A stretch of DNA of 64,000 nt, from NCBI RefSeq assembly GCF_002217755.1, contig NZ_BCFL01000021.1:124001-188000 (forward strand), read 5' to 3'. The position numbers were made by a program, and so were the translations under genes. Shown in pieces: positions 1 through 8,544 of this stretch (its first letter is position 1; every line of letters starts with the position of its first letter). The notes beneath the pieces are model-generated. The model had not been told where the DNA came from, did not search any database, and saw only the letters and a list, made by a program, of their open reading frames with translations. The DNA comes from Streptomyces hyaluromycini. Lineage in GTDB: Bacteria > Actinomycetota > Actinomycetes > Streptomycetales > Streptomycetaceae.

Positions 1-45
1 GGTCAGCTCCCAGTAGGGAGTCACACTCATCCCAGGATCCGCCAT
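1..45 (-). CDS. Hypothetical protein, N-terminus only (cut by window edge)
   Basis: An ATG at 45 on the minus strand is preceded by a GAGGAG ribosome-binding site about 6 nt upstream. It opens a frame that runs to the window edge: M-A-D-P-G-M-S-V-T-P-Y-W-E-L-T. Only 15 residues are visible, so the family cannot be established. The start 'PYWELT' resembles, from memory, a group of actinobacterial alpha/beta-hydrolase-like proteins, but this is a weak hint. A second ATG at 30 is possible but lacks a good ribosome-binding site. Confidence 0.5.
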   Translation of the reverse strand, partial: MADPGMSVTPYWELT

Positions 46-125
46 ACCAGGCTCCTCGTCCCCCGAACCGGTGCGATGTGCGCGCATCGTCCTGCTGCGG
101 GGCAAGGTTGGCCATACGACGCGCC

Positions 126-1361
126 TCACCTGTAGAGGAGAAATTCCTTTCGGACCCGGCGGAATGCGGCGAGTTCGTCCTGCCAGGCGCCGACCACCTC
201 GTCCGGGCCCGCCCCGGCGTCGATCATCGTGCGCACGCGCGTGGATCCGGTGAGCTTGTCGATCCAGCCGTCCGGGCGCCAGGCGAAGCCGCTCCACACC
301 TTCTTCGCGGTGACCAGCAGGGCGATTCCGGTGCGTACCGGGTCGTAGGCGGCCCGGTCGTGCACATGGATCTGCACCCCGCCGGCGGTCCTGCCCTGGA
401 ACTTGGAGAAGGCCGGCGCGAAGTACGCCTCCCGGAACCGCACGCCCGGGAGCGCGAGCTCGTTGGCGGCGGCCGCCCAGCGCGCGTCGATGCCCTCGGC
501 GCCCAGCAGCTCGAAGGGGCGGGTGGTACCGCGTCCCTCGGACAGGTTCGTGCCCTCGAAGAGACAGGTGCCCGAGTAGACGAGGGCGGTGTCCGGGGTG
601 GGCATGTTGGGACTCGGCGGCACCCACGGCAGCCCGTACGCGTCGAGGAAGCGGGAGCGCCGCCAGCCCGTCATCGGTACGACGTCCAGCGCGACCGGCG
701 GGTCCAGGAACTCCGCGTTGAACAGCCGCGCGAGTTCGGCGACCGTCATGCCGTGTGCCTGCGCGATCGGCTGCCGGCCGACGAAACTGGCGAACTCCCG
801 GTGCAGGACCGGGCCCTGGGCGGTGCGGCCGGTCACCGGGTTCGGGCGGTCGAGCACCACGAAGCGCTTGCCGGCCAGCCGGGCGGCCTCCATGCAGTCG
901 TAGAGCGTCCAGATGTACGTGTAGAAACGGGCGCCGACGTCCTGGATGTCGAAGACGATCGTGTCCACGCCGGAGGCGGTGAAGACGTCGGCGAGGGGCT
1001 GTCCGCTCTTGAGGTAGGTGTCGTGGACGGGCAGGCCGGTCGCCGGGTCGTCGTAGCGGCCCTCGGAGCCGCCGGCCTGGGCGGTGCCGCGGAAACCGTG
1101 TTCCGGGCCGAAGACGGCGGTGAGGTTCACGCGAGGGTCGGCGTGCATGACGTCGACGATGTGGCGGGCGTCGGGGGTGATGCCGGTGGGGTTGGTCACG
1201 ATGCCGGTCTTCTGGGCGGCGAGGAGGGCATAGCCGTCGGCGGCGAGGTGATCGAAGCCGGTCTTGAGGGTGCCGTGGGCGTCGGCTGTGGTGGCCGTGG
1301 GTAGGGCTGTCACGGCCGTTGCCGTGGCCGCGGTGAGCAGACTTCGTCTGGACGGGCGCAT
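126..1361 (-). CDS. Tat-exported DUF1343 (NamZ-like) exo-beta-N-acetylmuramidase family protein
   Basis: This 411-residue protein matches the DUF1343 family, whose characterised member NamZ removes N-acetylmuramic acid from the non-reducing end of peptidoglycan fragments. The N-terminus S-R-R-S-L-L-T followed by an Ala/Thr-rich stretch is a twin-arginine type signal, so the enzyme should act outside the membrane in wall turnover. Family landmarks are FGPEHGFRG near residue 85, the acidic D-I-Q-D-V-G-A-R-F-Y segment and the P-S-P-N-M-P-T-P loop. The ATG at 1361 is chosen because GGAGG lies about 9 nt upstream and the signal peptide begins there; an upstream in-frame ATG at 1478 would put an intergenic repeat inside the protein. 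It is monocistronic and divergent from the SDR operon. The function is inferred from the family. Confidence 0.85.
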   Translation of the reverse strand: MRPSRRSLLTAATATAVTALPTATTADAHGTLKTGFDHLAADGYALLAAQKTGIVTNPTGITPDARHIVDVMHADPRVNLTAVFGPEHGFRGTAQAGGSEGRYDDPATGLPVHDTYLKSGQPLADVFTASGVDTIVFDIQDVGARFYTYIWTLYDCMEAARLAGKRFVVLDRPNPVTGRTAQGPVLHREFASFVGRQPIAQAHGMTVAELARLFNAEFLDPPVALDVVPMTGWRRSRFLDAYGLPWVPPSPNMPTPDTALVYSGTCLFEGTNLSEGRGTTRPFELLGAEGIDARWAAAANELALPGVRFREAYFAPAFSKFQGRTAGGVQIHVHDRAAYDPVRTGIALLVTAKKVWSGFAWRPDGWIDKLTGSTRVRTMIDAGAGPDEVVGAWQDELAAFRRVRKEFLLYR

Positions 1362-1384
1362 GGGGGTGAGCCTCCGTCGTCGTC

Positions 1385-1440
1385 CGGGTGCGGGTCGTGT
1401 GTGGCTGGTCGCGCAGTTCCCCGCGCCCCTTTGGGGCGCG
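1385..1440. repeat. Dispersed intergenic repeat, type A, copy 1
   Basis: The core CTGGTCGCGCAGTTCCCCG followed by CGCCCCTTTGGGGCGC also occurs near 34155-34209. The 3' half folds as a GGGGCGC/GCGCCCC hairpin. It sits between two divergent genes, so it is unlikely to be a terminator for either. It belongs to the same GC-rich family as the copies near 10.8 and 40.9 kb. Confidence 0.7.
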
Positions 1441-1478
1441 CTGCAGCTTAGGGGGTGTGACGGTCGCCCTTTTCTCAA

Positions 1479-1496
1479 ACATACCGACCGGTTAGT
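1479..1496 (+). promoter_or_regulatory. Candidate TetR operator upstream of the SDR/acyl-CoA ligase/tetR operon
   Basis: The sequence ACATACCGACCGGTTAGT contains a 14-bp near-perfect palindrome, ACCGACC/GGTTAGT with one mismatched pair. It ends 47 nt before the ATG of the first operon gene. A closely related sequence (14 of 17 positions identical) lies at 8545-8564 upstream of the acyl-CoA dehydrogenase operon. The TetR-family protein at 3999-4592 is the obvious ligand; this pairing is inferred. Confidence 0.55.
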
Positions 1497-1543
1497 GTGT
1501 CGTTGCTGAGCCGAGTCTGGTCGCGTCGTGTCGAAGGAGACCG

Positions 1544-2308
1544 ATGGTGGGAGCCGTGCAAGATGCCCGAGTCGTCGTCACCGGGGCGGGAGGGGGCATC
1601 GGGGCCGCCCTTGCCCGCCGGTTCGCCGCCGAAGGCGCCCGCGTCGTCGTGAACGACCTGGACGGGGACAAGGCGGCCGTCGTCGCCGAGGAGATCGGCG
1701 GGATCGCCCTTCCGGGGGACGCGTCCGGCATCGTCGGCGCCGCCCGGGAAGCGCTCGGCGGGAGCGTCGACGTCTACTGCGCCAACGCCGGGCTCGGTTC
1801 CGGCGGGTCCGAGGCGGCCGACGCGGCCGTGTGGGAATCGGCCTGGGACGTCAACGTCATGGCTCACGTACGGGCCGCCCAGGAGCTGGTGCCGGAGTGG
1901 CTGGAGCGGGGGAGCGGGCGGTTCGTGTCCACCGTGTCCGCCGCCGGACTGCTCACCATGATCGGCGCCGCGCCCTACAGCGTGACCAAGCACGCCGCCT
2001 ACGCCTTCGCCGAGTGGCTGTCGCTGACGTACCGGCACCGGGGCCTGAAGGTGCACGCCATCTGTCCGCAGGGCGTCCGTACCGACATGCTCGCCGCCAC
2101 CGGCAGCGCGGGTGACCTGGTGCTCCAGCCGACCGCGATCGAGCCGGACGCCGTCGCCGACGCGCTGTTCAAGGGGATGGCGGAGGACCGGTTCCTGATC
2201 CTGCCGCACCCCGAGGTCGCCGAGTTCTACCAGGCGCGGGCCACCGACCCGGACCGCTGGCTGACGAACATGAACCACCTCCAGCAGAAGTGGGAGGTCA
2301 CCCGGTGA
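1544..2308 (+). CDS. SDR family NAD(P)-dependent oxidoreductase
   Basis: A 254-residue classical short-chain dehydrogenase. The cofactor motif T-G-A-G-G-G-I-G is at residues 13-20, the N-A-G motif follows at about residue 82, and the catalytic pair Tyr145/Lys149 sits in Y-S-V-T-K. The length is normal for the family. The ATG at 1544 is preceded by GAAGGAG. The stop overlaps the GTG of the next gene by 4 bp (GTGA), indicating translational coupling with the acyl-CoA ligase. In this context it probably oxidises or reduces a hydroxyacyl or alcohol intermediate of a CoA-ester pathway. The substrate is unknown. Confidence 0.9.
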   Translation: MVGAVQDARVVVTGAGGGIGAALARRFAAEGARVVVNDLDGDKAAVVAEEIGGIALPGDASGIVGAAREALGGSVDVYCANAGLGSGGSEAADAAVWESAWDVNVMAHVRAAQELVPEWLERGSGRFVSTVSAAGLLTMIGAAPYSVTKHAAYAFAEWLSLTYRHRGLKVHAICPQGVRTDMLAATGSAGDLVLQPTAIEPDAVADALFKGMAEDRFLILPHPEVAEFYQARATDPDRWLTNMNHLQQKWEVTR

Positions 2309-3969
2309 GCGAGTCCGGATACGCTGCACGGCCCTGGGTGGCGCTGCTCAACGACGCCCAGCGCGGGCCGGTCGATCCGCCCGCCTCGCTGGTGCACGCC
2401 CTGCGGGCCGCCGTGGCCGAGGCGCCCGACCGCACCTGCCTCGCCTACTTCGACGCCCGCCTCAGCTTCCGCGAGGTCGACGAGCTGAGCGACTCGGTCG
2501 CCGCGCATCTCGCCGAGCGGGGCCTGGAGCGCGGGGACCGGGTCGCCGTGATCCTGCAGAACTCGCCGCACTTCGTGCTCGCGCTGCTCGGCGCCTGGAA
2601 GGCGGGCGCGACCGTCGTTCCGGTCAACCCGATGTACAAGTCGGGGGAGGTCTCGCACGTCCTGCGGGACGCCGAGGTGACCGCACTGGTCTGCTCCCAG
2701 CGGGCCTGGGAGTCGTATCTGCGCGACACGGCCGCCGACTCGCCGGTGCGGATCGTGCTCACCGCGAGCGAGCTGGACTTCCAGACGCGTGACGACGCGC
2801 GCGTGCTGACCTTCGAGCGGCTGCCGCAGGCCGCCGACGCCGAGGACCTGGTCGCCGTCGCGCGGCAGGGCGGGAAGGCGCCCGAGGGACGGGACCCGGA
2901 GCCCTCCGACATCGCGCTGATCAGCTACACCTCGGGGACGAGCGGCGCGCCCAAGGGCGCCACCAACCTGCACAGCAACATCATGTACAACGCGGAACGG
3001 CAGCGGACCGGGCTCGCCCTGCCCGACGCGCCGGTCTACTACGCCCTCGCGCCCCTCTTCCACATCACCGGCATGGTCTGCCAGCTCTGCGCCTGCCTCA
3101 CCAGCGTGGGCACGCTCGTGCTGACGTACCGCTTCGAGCCGGGCCTGGTGCTGGAGGCGTTCGCCGAGCACCGCCCGCAGTACACGGTCGGGCCGTCCAC
3201 CGCCTTCATGGCCCTGGCCGCCCATCCGGACGTCACCCCGGAGCACTTCGCGTCCTTCGTCAACATCTCGTCGGGCGGCGCCCCGCTGCCGCCGGCCCTG
3301 GTGGAGAAGTTCCGCGCCGGGTTCGGGCCGTACATCCGCAACGGCTACGGGCTGACCGAGTGCACCGCACCCTGCGCCTCCGTGCCGCCGGGCCTGGAAG
3401 CGCCCGTCGACCCGGTCTCCGGGACCCTCGCGGTCGGGGTGCCCGGCCCGGACGGCGTCGTCCGCATCATCGACGACCAGGGCGAGGAGGTGCCGTTCGG
3501 CGAGCAGGGCGAGATCGCCGTCCGCGGGCCGCAGGTCGTGCCCGGGTACTGGCGGCGGCCCGAGGCGACCGCCGAGACCTTCCCGGACGGCGAACTGCGC
3601 ACCGGCGACATCGGGTTCATGGACCCGCAGGGCTGGCTGTACGTGGTCGACCGCAAGAAGGACATGATCAACGCGTCCGGCTTCAAGGTCTGGCCGCGTG
3701 AGGTCGAGGACGTGCTGTACACCCACCCGGCGGTGCGCGAGGCGGCCGTCGTCGGGGTGCCCGACGGCTACCGCGGGGAGACCGTCAAGGCCTACATCAG
3801 TCTTCGTCCGGGTAGTGCAACCGATCCGGACGATCTCGCCCTCTATTGCAAGGAGAGACTGGCCGCTTACAAATATCCGCGCCAGGTGGAGATCCTGCCC
3901 GACCTGCCGAAGACGGCAAGTGGGAAGATCCTCCGACGGGAACTTCGTTCCCGACCGCAACAGAGTTAG
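2305..3969 (+). CDS. AMP-dependent acyl-CoA synthetase/ligase
   Basis: A 554-residue ANL-superfamily enzyme that activates a carboxylic acid to its acyl-AMP and then CoA thioester. Visible motifs are the P-loop Y-T-S-G-T-S-G-A-P-K-G near residues 207-217, G-Y-G-L-T-E near 348, R-T-G-D-I-G near 432 and the catalytic Lys541 in T-A-S-G-K-I-L. GTG 2305 is chosen because GGGAGG lies 7 nt upstream and it overlaps the SDR stop; an in-frame GTG at 2290 would place the ribosome-binding site inside the gene. The last 60 codons use noticeably more A/T-ending codons than the rest. The acid substrate cannot be read from sequence; medium- or long-chain fatty acids are the usual guess for this family. Confidence 0.9.
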   Translation: MSESGYAARPWVALLNDAQRGPVDPPASLVHALRAAVAEAPDRTCLAYFDARLSFREVDELSDSVAAHLAERGLERGDRVAVILQNSPHFVLALLGAWKAGATVVPVNPMYKSGEVSHVLRDAEVTALVCSQRAWESYLRDTAADSPVRIVLTASELDFQTRDDARVLTFERLPQAADAEDLVAVARQGGKAPEGRDPEPSDIALISYTSGTSGAPKGATNLHSNIMYNAERQRTGLALPDAPVYYALAPLFHITGMVCQLCACLTSVGTLVLTYRFEPGLVLEAFAEHRPQYTVGPSTAFMALAAHPDVTPEHFASFVNISSGGAPLPPALVEKFRAGFGPYIRNGYGLTECTAPCASVPPGLEAPVDPVSGTLAVGVPGPDGVVRIIDDQGEEVPFGEQGEIAVRGPQVVPGYWRRPEATAETFPDGELRTGDIGFMDPQGWLYVVDRKKDMINASGFKVWPREVEDVLYTHPAVREAAVVGVPDGYRGETVKAYISLRPGSATDPDDLALYCKERLAAYKYPRQVEILPDLPKTASGKILRRELRSRPQQS

Positions 3970-3998
3970 CGGACTTACGAGAAAGGCAGGTGGCGGCA

Positions 3999-4592
3999 GT
4001 GCCCAGGACGACGGACGGAGACGGGGCTCCTGTTCCGCAGCGGCTTCTTGCCGCCGCCACCCGGCTCTTCGCGGAGCAGGGGTACGACAGGACCTCCGTG
4101 CAGGAGATCGTGGAGGCGGCCGGCGTCACCAAGGGGGCGCTGTACCACTACTTCGGCTCCAAGGACGATCTCCTGCACGAGGTGTACGCGCGCGTGCTGC
4201 GCGTCCAGCAGGAACGGCTCGACGCCTTCGCGAACGCGGACGAGCCGATCGAGAAGCGGCTGCGGGGCGCGGCGGCGGACGTGGTCGTCACGACCATCGA
4301 GAACCTCGACGACGCGATGATCTTCTTCCGGTCCATGCACCACCTGAGCCCGGAGAAGAACAAGCAGGTGCGCGCCGAGCGCCGGCGCTACCACGAACGC
4401 TTCCGCGCGCTCGTGGAGGAGGGCCAGCGCGAGGGCGTGTTCTCCACCGCGACCCCGGCCGACCTCGTCGTCGACTACCACTTCGGCTCGGTCCACCACC
4501 TGTCGACCTGGTACCGCCCCGACGGCCCCATGGCCCCGCAGGAGGTCGCCGACCACCTGGCCGACCTGCTGCTGCGGGCACTGCGCCCCTAA
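3999..4592 (+). CDS. TetR/AcrR family transcriptional regulator
   Basis: A protein of about 197 residues with an N-terminal TetR helix-turn-helix (R-L-F-A-E-Q-G-Y-D-R-T-S-V...G-V-T-K-G-A-L-Y-H-Y-F) and a TetR-type ligand-binding C-terminal domain. It follows the acyl-CoA ligase by 29 bp in the same direction, so it is probably the third gene of the operon and autoregulatory. TetR proteins beside acyl-CoA genes commonly sense acyl-CoA thioesters. GTG 3999 (AGGTGG 5 nt upstream) is preferred; GTG 3990 is the alternative. A matching palindrome occurs at 1479-1496 and 8545-8564, making both operons likely targets. Confidence 0.88.
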   Translation: MPRTTDGDGAPVPQRLLAAATRLFAEQGYDRTSVQEIVEAAGVTKGALYHYFGSKDDLLHEVYARVLRVQQERLDAFANADEPIEKRLRGAAADVVVTTIENLDDAMIFFRSMHHLSPEKNKQVRAERRRYHERFRALVEEGQREGVFSTATPADLVVDYHFGSVHHLSTWYRPDGPMAPQEVADHLADLLLRALRP

Positions 4593-4648
4593 GCTGGAAC
4601 GGCTGAATTCCTCCACGAGTCGACTCGGGGGGAAGGAGACCGAGTGCG

Positions 4649-5344
4649 ATGGCGAAAGTCCTCTTCATCGTCAGCGGGGCGACCTACTGGGTTCTCAAGG
4701 ACGGCACCAGATACGCGACCGGCTACTGGGCCGAAGAGTTCGCCGTGCCCTACAAGAAGATCACGGAAGCCGGTCATGACGTCGTGGTCGGGACGCCCGG
4801 CGGCGTGACCCCGAACGTCGACATGATGAGCCTGCGCCCGTCGATGGCGGGCGGCGAGGAGATGGCCCTCGAACTGGAGGCGATCATCCGCTCCGCCGAG
4901 GTGATGCGGCGGCCCCTCCAGCTCTCGGACGTCCGCCTGGAGGACTACGACGCGGTGTACCTGCCCGGCGGCCACGGCCCCATGGCGGACCTGGCGTTCG
5001 ACGCCGACGTGGGCCGCCTGCTGACCGCGCAGCTCGCCTCGGGCAGACCGCTCGCGATCGTGTGCCATGCCCCCGCCGCGATCCTCGCCACCAGGATTCA
5101 CGGCAGGTCGCCCTTCGACGGATACCGCATCACCTGCTTCACCGACGAGGAGGAAGAGGCCGTCGGACTGGCCCCCCGGGCACCGTGGCTCCTGGAGACG
5201 GAGCTCAAGGAGAAGACCGGCATCGACTTCAGCCGCGGTCCGATCTGGGAGCCCTACATGGTCGAGGACCGCAATCTCATCACCGGCCAGAACCCCCATT
5301 CGTCGGCGATCCTGGCGGACCGGCTGCTCCAGATCCTCAAGTAG
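4649..5344 (+). CDS. Type 1 glutamine amidotransferase-like / DJ-1-PfpI superfamily protein
   Basis: This 231-residue protein has the DJ-1/PfpI fold signature: the nucleophile-elbow Cys139 in A-I-V-C-H-A-P-A, the upstream acidic residue in W-A-E-E-F near residue 30, and the Y-L-P-G-G-H-G-P loop near 107. The length and layout fit Hsp31/glyoxalase III-like members, which detoxify methylglyoxal or act as chaperones, more than true glutaminases. GGAAGGAG lies about 10 nt before the ATG. It stands alone, 56 bp after tetR, and could be read through from that operon. The exact activity is uncertain. Confidence 0.82.
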   Translation: MAKVLFIVSGATYWVLKDGTRYATGYWAEEFAVPYKKITEAGHDVVVGTPGGVTPNVDMMSLRPSMAGGEEMALELEAIIRSAEVMRRPLQLSDVRLEDYDAVYLPGGHGPMADLAFDADVGRLLTAQLASGRPLAIVCHAPAAILATRIHGRSPFDGYRITCFTDEEEEAVGLAPRAPWLLETELKEKTGIDFSRGPIWEPYMVEDRNLITGQNPHSSAILADRLLQILK

Positions 5345-5474
5345 GCGACGGCCGCCAGTACCGGGCGCCGGCCGGTGCCGGGACGGGGACGACACGCGCC
5401 CCGCAATCGCGAGCAGTCGGCCCGCCCCGGTCACTGGTGGCGGGGCACGGACACGTGCGCATAGTCTCGCCCGC

Positions 5475-6188
5475 ATGGCAGATGCGTTTGCGGGTGTCCG
5501 GCTGCTCGGCCCGCCGGTGACCGACGGTGAGTACATCGCGTTGAGCGAGCACGAGACGGTGCACCTGCACGAGTACACGCGGATCTACGCCGTGCCCGGC
5601 CTCTACGAGCATGTCGTCCAGGAACGGCTGCAGTGCAGATCGCCGCAGGTCGCGGCCGAGGGTCTGCTGCGCGCGGCCGCGCGCCTCGGGCTGGAGCCGG
5701 AGTCGATGACGGTGCTGGACGTGGGCTCCGGCACCGGACTGGTCGGCGAACTCGTGCGTCGTGGAGGCGTGGCCCGGGTCGTCGGGGTCGACGCGCTGCC
5801 GGCGGCACGCGAGGCGTGTCTGCGCGACCGGCCGGGCGTCTACGCCGACTACGTGGTCGGCGACTTCCAGCTCGGCGACGGACTCCGTGAGGCACTGAGC
5901 CCCTACGCGTTCGGCGGGTTGGTGTCGGCCGGCGCGTTCGGCGGCACGCACGCCACACCGCAGGCGCTGGTCAACGCGCTCGGGGTCCTGCCGCCGGGTG
6001 CGCCCGTGGCCTTCACGATCCACGAGCAGTGGATGGACGAAGCGGATCCGGACGGGTTCGGCGTCGCCGTGGAGCGGCTGGTGGCCGACGGACGTCTCGA
6101 ACTGCTGGAACGCACCCGGTTCCAGCACCGGGTGACGACGACCGGCGAGCCGATCTTCTACCAGCTCGTGGTGGGCCGGACCGGCTGA
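5475..6188 (+). CDS. Class I SAM-dependent methyltransferase
   Basis: A 237-residue protein with SAM-binding motif I V-L-D-V-G-S-G-T-G near residues 80-88 and an acidic motif II (V-V-G-V-D-A) about 22 residues later. No ribosome-binding site precedes ATG 5475, but a CATAGTCT-like -10 sequence lies 10-16 nt upstream, so it may be leaderless. The substrate is not recognisable. It converges on the acyl-CoA dehydrogenase operon and is separated from it by a long hairpin at 6201-6238. Confidence 0.8.
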   Translation: MADAFAGVRLLGPPVTDGEYIALSEHETVHLHEYTRIYAVPGLYEHVVQERLQCRSPQVAAEGLLRAAARLGLEPESMTVLDVGSGTGLVGELVRRGGVARVVGVDALPAAREACLRDRPGVYADYVVGDFQLGDGLREALSPYAFGGLVSAGAFGGTHATPQALVNALGVLPPGAPVAFTIHEQWMDEADPDGFGVAVERLVADGRLELLERTRFQHRVTTTGEPIFYQLVVGRTG

Positions 6189-6200
6189 GGCGGACGGCGA

Positions 6201-6238
6201 GGGGCCGGTGCGGGCATGTGGATGCCCGCACCGGCCCC
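6201..6238. terminator. Bidirectional hairpin terminator between convergent genes
   Basis: A perfect 17-bp inverted repeat (GGGGCCGGTGCGGGCAT and its complement) with a 4-nt loop lies between the convergent methyltransferase and acyl-CoA dehydrogenase stops. It has no U-tract, as is usual for Streptomyces terminators. Confidence 0.8.
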
Positions 6239-6251
6239 GACCGCGCAACGC

Positions 6252-7475
6252 CTACAGGTACTTCTTCAGCTCCCGCCGCGCCAGCGATCGCTGGTGCACC
6301 TCGTCCGGGCCGTCGGCGATCATCAGGGTGCGGGCCCCGGCGTACAGGTCGGCCAGCGGGAAGTCCTGGCTGACACCGCCGGCGCCGTGCAGCTGGATCG
6401 CCCGGTCGATGATGTCGACGACCGCACGCGGCGTGGCGATCTTGATGGCCTGGATCTCGGCGTGGGCACCCCGGTTGCCGACGGTGTCCATCAGCCAGGC
6501 CGTCTTGAGGACCAGCAGCCGCAGCTGCTCGACCGTCACCCGGGCGTCGGCGATCCAGTTGTGCACCACACCCTGCTGGGCCAGCGCCTTGCCGAAGGCC
6601 TGACGGGAGACGGCCCGGCGGCACATCAGCTCGATCGCCCGTTCGGCCATGCCGATCAGCCGCATGCAGTGGTGGATCCGGCCGGGACCGAGCCGGGCCT
6701 GGGCGATGGCGAAGCCGCCGCCCTCCTCGCCGACCAGGTTGGTGACGGGCACGCGCGCGTGGTCGAAGACCACCTCGGCGTGGCCGCCGTGCGAGTGGTC
6801 CTCGTAGCCGAAGACCTTCATCGCCCGCTTCACGGTCACGCCCGGGGTGTCGCGCGGGACCAGGACCATGGACTGCTGACGCCGGATGTCGGTGCCGTCC
6901 GGGTCGGTCTTGCCCATCACGATGAAGATCTTGCAGTCCGGGTTCATCGCCCCGGAGATGTACCACTTGCGGCCGGTGATGACGTAGTCGTCTGTACCGT
7001 CGGAGGCTCGCTCGATGTACGTGGTGATGTTGGTGGCGTCCGAGGAGGCCACCTCCGGCTCGGTCATGGCGAACGCGGAGCGGATCTCACCGGCGAGGAG
7101 CGGCTCCAGCCACTGCTTCTTCTGCGCGTCGTCGCCGAACTGGGCCAGCACCTCCATGTTGCCGGTGTCCGGTGCCGCGCAGTTCAGCGCGGTGGGCGCC
7201 AGGTGCGGGGAGCGGCCGGTGATCTCGGCGAGCGGCGCGTACTGGAGGTTGCTGAGGCCCCCGCCGTACTCGGCGTCGGGGAGGAAGAGGTTCCACAGGC
7301 CCTGCCTGCGCGCCTCGGCCTTCAGCTCCTCGACCACGGCCGGGGTGTCCCACGGCGAGGCCAGCGCGGCCCGCTGCTCCTCGGCCACCGCCTCGGCCGG
7401 GTAGACGAACTCGTCCATGAAGGCGAGCAGTTGGGCGCGCAGTTCCTCGGTGCGCGCGTCGAACGCGAAGTCCAT
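6252..7475 (-). CDS. Acyl-CoA dehydrogenase family protein (ACAD10/11-like)
   Basis: A 407-residue flavoprotein dehydrogenase with typical landmarks: F-A-M-T-E-P-E-V-A-S-S near residue 136, the F-V-Y-P N-terminal helix region, and a C-terminal FAD/dimer segment (Q-L-H-G-A-G-G-V-S-Q and A-D-G-P-D-E-V-H). It would oxidise an acyl-CoA to the enoyl-CoA and pass electrons to ETF. The phosphotransferase gene ends 6 bp upstream, so the two form an operon. This mirrors the kinase-dehydrogenase fusion of eukaryotic ACAD10/11, which handles 4-hydroxy acids. It is probably regulated by the TetR at 4.0 kb through the operator at 8545-8564. Confidence 0.92.
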   Translation of the reverse strand: MDFAFDARTEELRAQLLAFMDEFVYPAEAVAEEQRAALASPWDTPAVVEELKAEARRQGLWNLFLPDAEYGGGLSNLQYAPLAEITGRSPHLAPTALNCAAPDTGNMEVLAQFGDDAQKKQWLEPLLAGEIRSAFAMTEPEVASSDATNITTYIERASDGTDDYVITGRKWYISGAMNPDCKIFIVMGKTDPDGTDIRRQQSMVLVPRDTPGVTVKRAMKVFGYEDHSHGGHAEVVFDHARVPVTNLVGEEGGGFAIAQARLGPGRIHHCMRLIGMAERAIELMCRRAVSRQAFGKALAQQGVVHNWIADARVTVEQLRLLVLKTAWLMDTVGNRGAHAEIQAIKIATPRAVVDIIDRAIQLHGAGGVSQDFPLADLYAGARTLMIADGPDEVHQRSLARRELKKYL

Positions 7476-7481
7476 GGCCGG

Positions 7482-8504
7482 TCAGCCTTCCTGAAGAGTG
7501 GTCAGTCCGTGGTCGATGAAGACGGGGACGAGCTCGCCGATGCGGTCGAAGCCCTGCCCGAGCGTCTGGCCCAGCGTGTACCGGTAGTGGATGCCCTCCA
7601 GGATCACGGCGAGCTTGAACCAGGCGAACGCCGTGTACCAGGAGATGTGCGAGACGTCCCGGCCCGAGCGGGCGGCGTAGCGCTCGACCAGCTCCCGCGG
7701 GTCCGGGTGGCCCGGCGCCTCGGCGGTCGTCGACACCGGGGAGTCCGGCGCGCCCAGCGGCAGGCTGTACATCACCAGCAGGCCCAGGTCGGTCAGCGGG
7801 TCGCCGAGCGTCGACATCTCCCAGTCGAGAATCGCCTTGATCCGGTCGTCGTCGCCGATCAGGACGTTGTCGAGGCGGTAGTCGCCGTGGATCACGGTGG
7901 GCGCGGGGGACTGCGGCAGGCGGCGGCCCAGGGTGGCGTGCAGCTCGTCGATACCGGCCAGCTCACGGTTGCGGGAGGCGTCCAGCTGCTTGCCCCAGCG
8001 GCGGAGCTGGCGGTCCAGGAAGCCCTCCGGGCGGCCGAAGTCGGCGAGGCCGACCTCCGCGGGGTCCACGGCGTGCAGCTCGACCAGCGTGTCCACCAGG
8101 GACAGCACGGCGTTACGGGTGCGCTCGGGGCCGAGCGGGGCGAGCTGCTCGGAGGTGCGGTACGGGGTGCCGTCCACGAACTCCATCACGTAGAACGGCG
8201 CGCCGAGGACCTCGTCGTCCTCGCACAGCAGCACCGGGCGCGGCACCGGCACCTCGGTCGGGTACAGCGCGCTGATCACCCGGTGCTCGCGCTTCATGTC
8301 GTGCGCGGTGGCCAGGACATGGCCCAGCGGCGGCCGTCGCACGACCCACTTCGAGGTGCCGTCGGAGAGCGCGTAGGTGAGGTTCGACCGTCCGCCCTCG
8401 ATCAGCCTTCCGGTCAGCGGACCGGTCACCAGGCCGGGGTGCTCGCGGTCGAGCAGGCCGCGCAGCCGGTCGAGGTCGAGTCCGGGCGGGTGGTCGGGGC
8501 TCAT
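7482..8504 (-). CDS. Phosphotransferase (APH) family protein, partner of acyl-CoA dehydrogenase
   Basis: A 340-residue aminoglycoside-phosphotransferase-fold kinase. The catalytic loop V-I-H-G-D-Y-R-L-D-N lies near residue 200 and the metal-binding D-W-E follows near 222. Despite the fold name, linkage to an acyl-CoA dehydrogenase points to a hydroxyacyl-CoA kinase role, as in the N-terminal domain of ACAD10/11: phosphorylating a 4-hydroxyacyl-CoA so that its hydroxyl can be eliminated. It is not likely to be an antibiotic-resistance gene. The ATG at 8504 has a weak GGAG-like sequence upstream. A TetR-type palindrome lies 41-60 bp upstream. Confidence 0.87.
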   Translation of the reverse strand: MSPDHPPGLDLDRLRGLLDREHPGLVTGPLTGRLIEGGRSNLTYALSDGTSKWVVRRPPLGHVLATAHDMKREHRVISALYPTEVPVPRPVLLCEDDEVLGAPFYVMEFVDGTPYRTSEQLAPLGPERTRNAVLSLVDTLVELHAVDPAEVGLADFGRPEGFLDRQLRRWGKQLDASRNRELAGIDELHATLGRRLPQSPAPTVIHGDYRLDNVLIGDDDRIKAILDWEMSTLGDPLTDLGLLVMYSLPLGAPDSPVSTTAEAPGHPDPRELVERYAARSGRDVSHISWYTAFAWFKLAVILEGIHYRYTLGQTLGQGFDRIGELVPVFIDHGLTTLQEG

Positions 8505-8544
8505 GCATCGCTCCTACGAACGAATGAACAGGACCCGACTTATG

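Noticed and set aside
7482-8504. Aminoglycoside resistance gene
   Set aside because: The APH fold is present, but operon linkage to an acyl-CoA dehydrogenase and ACAD10/11-like layout favour a hydroxyacyl kinase role.
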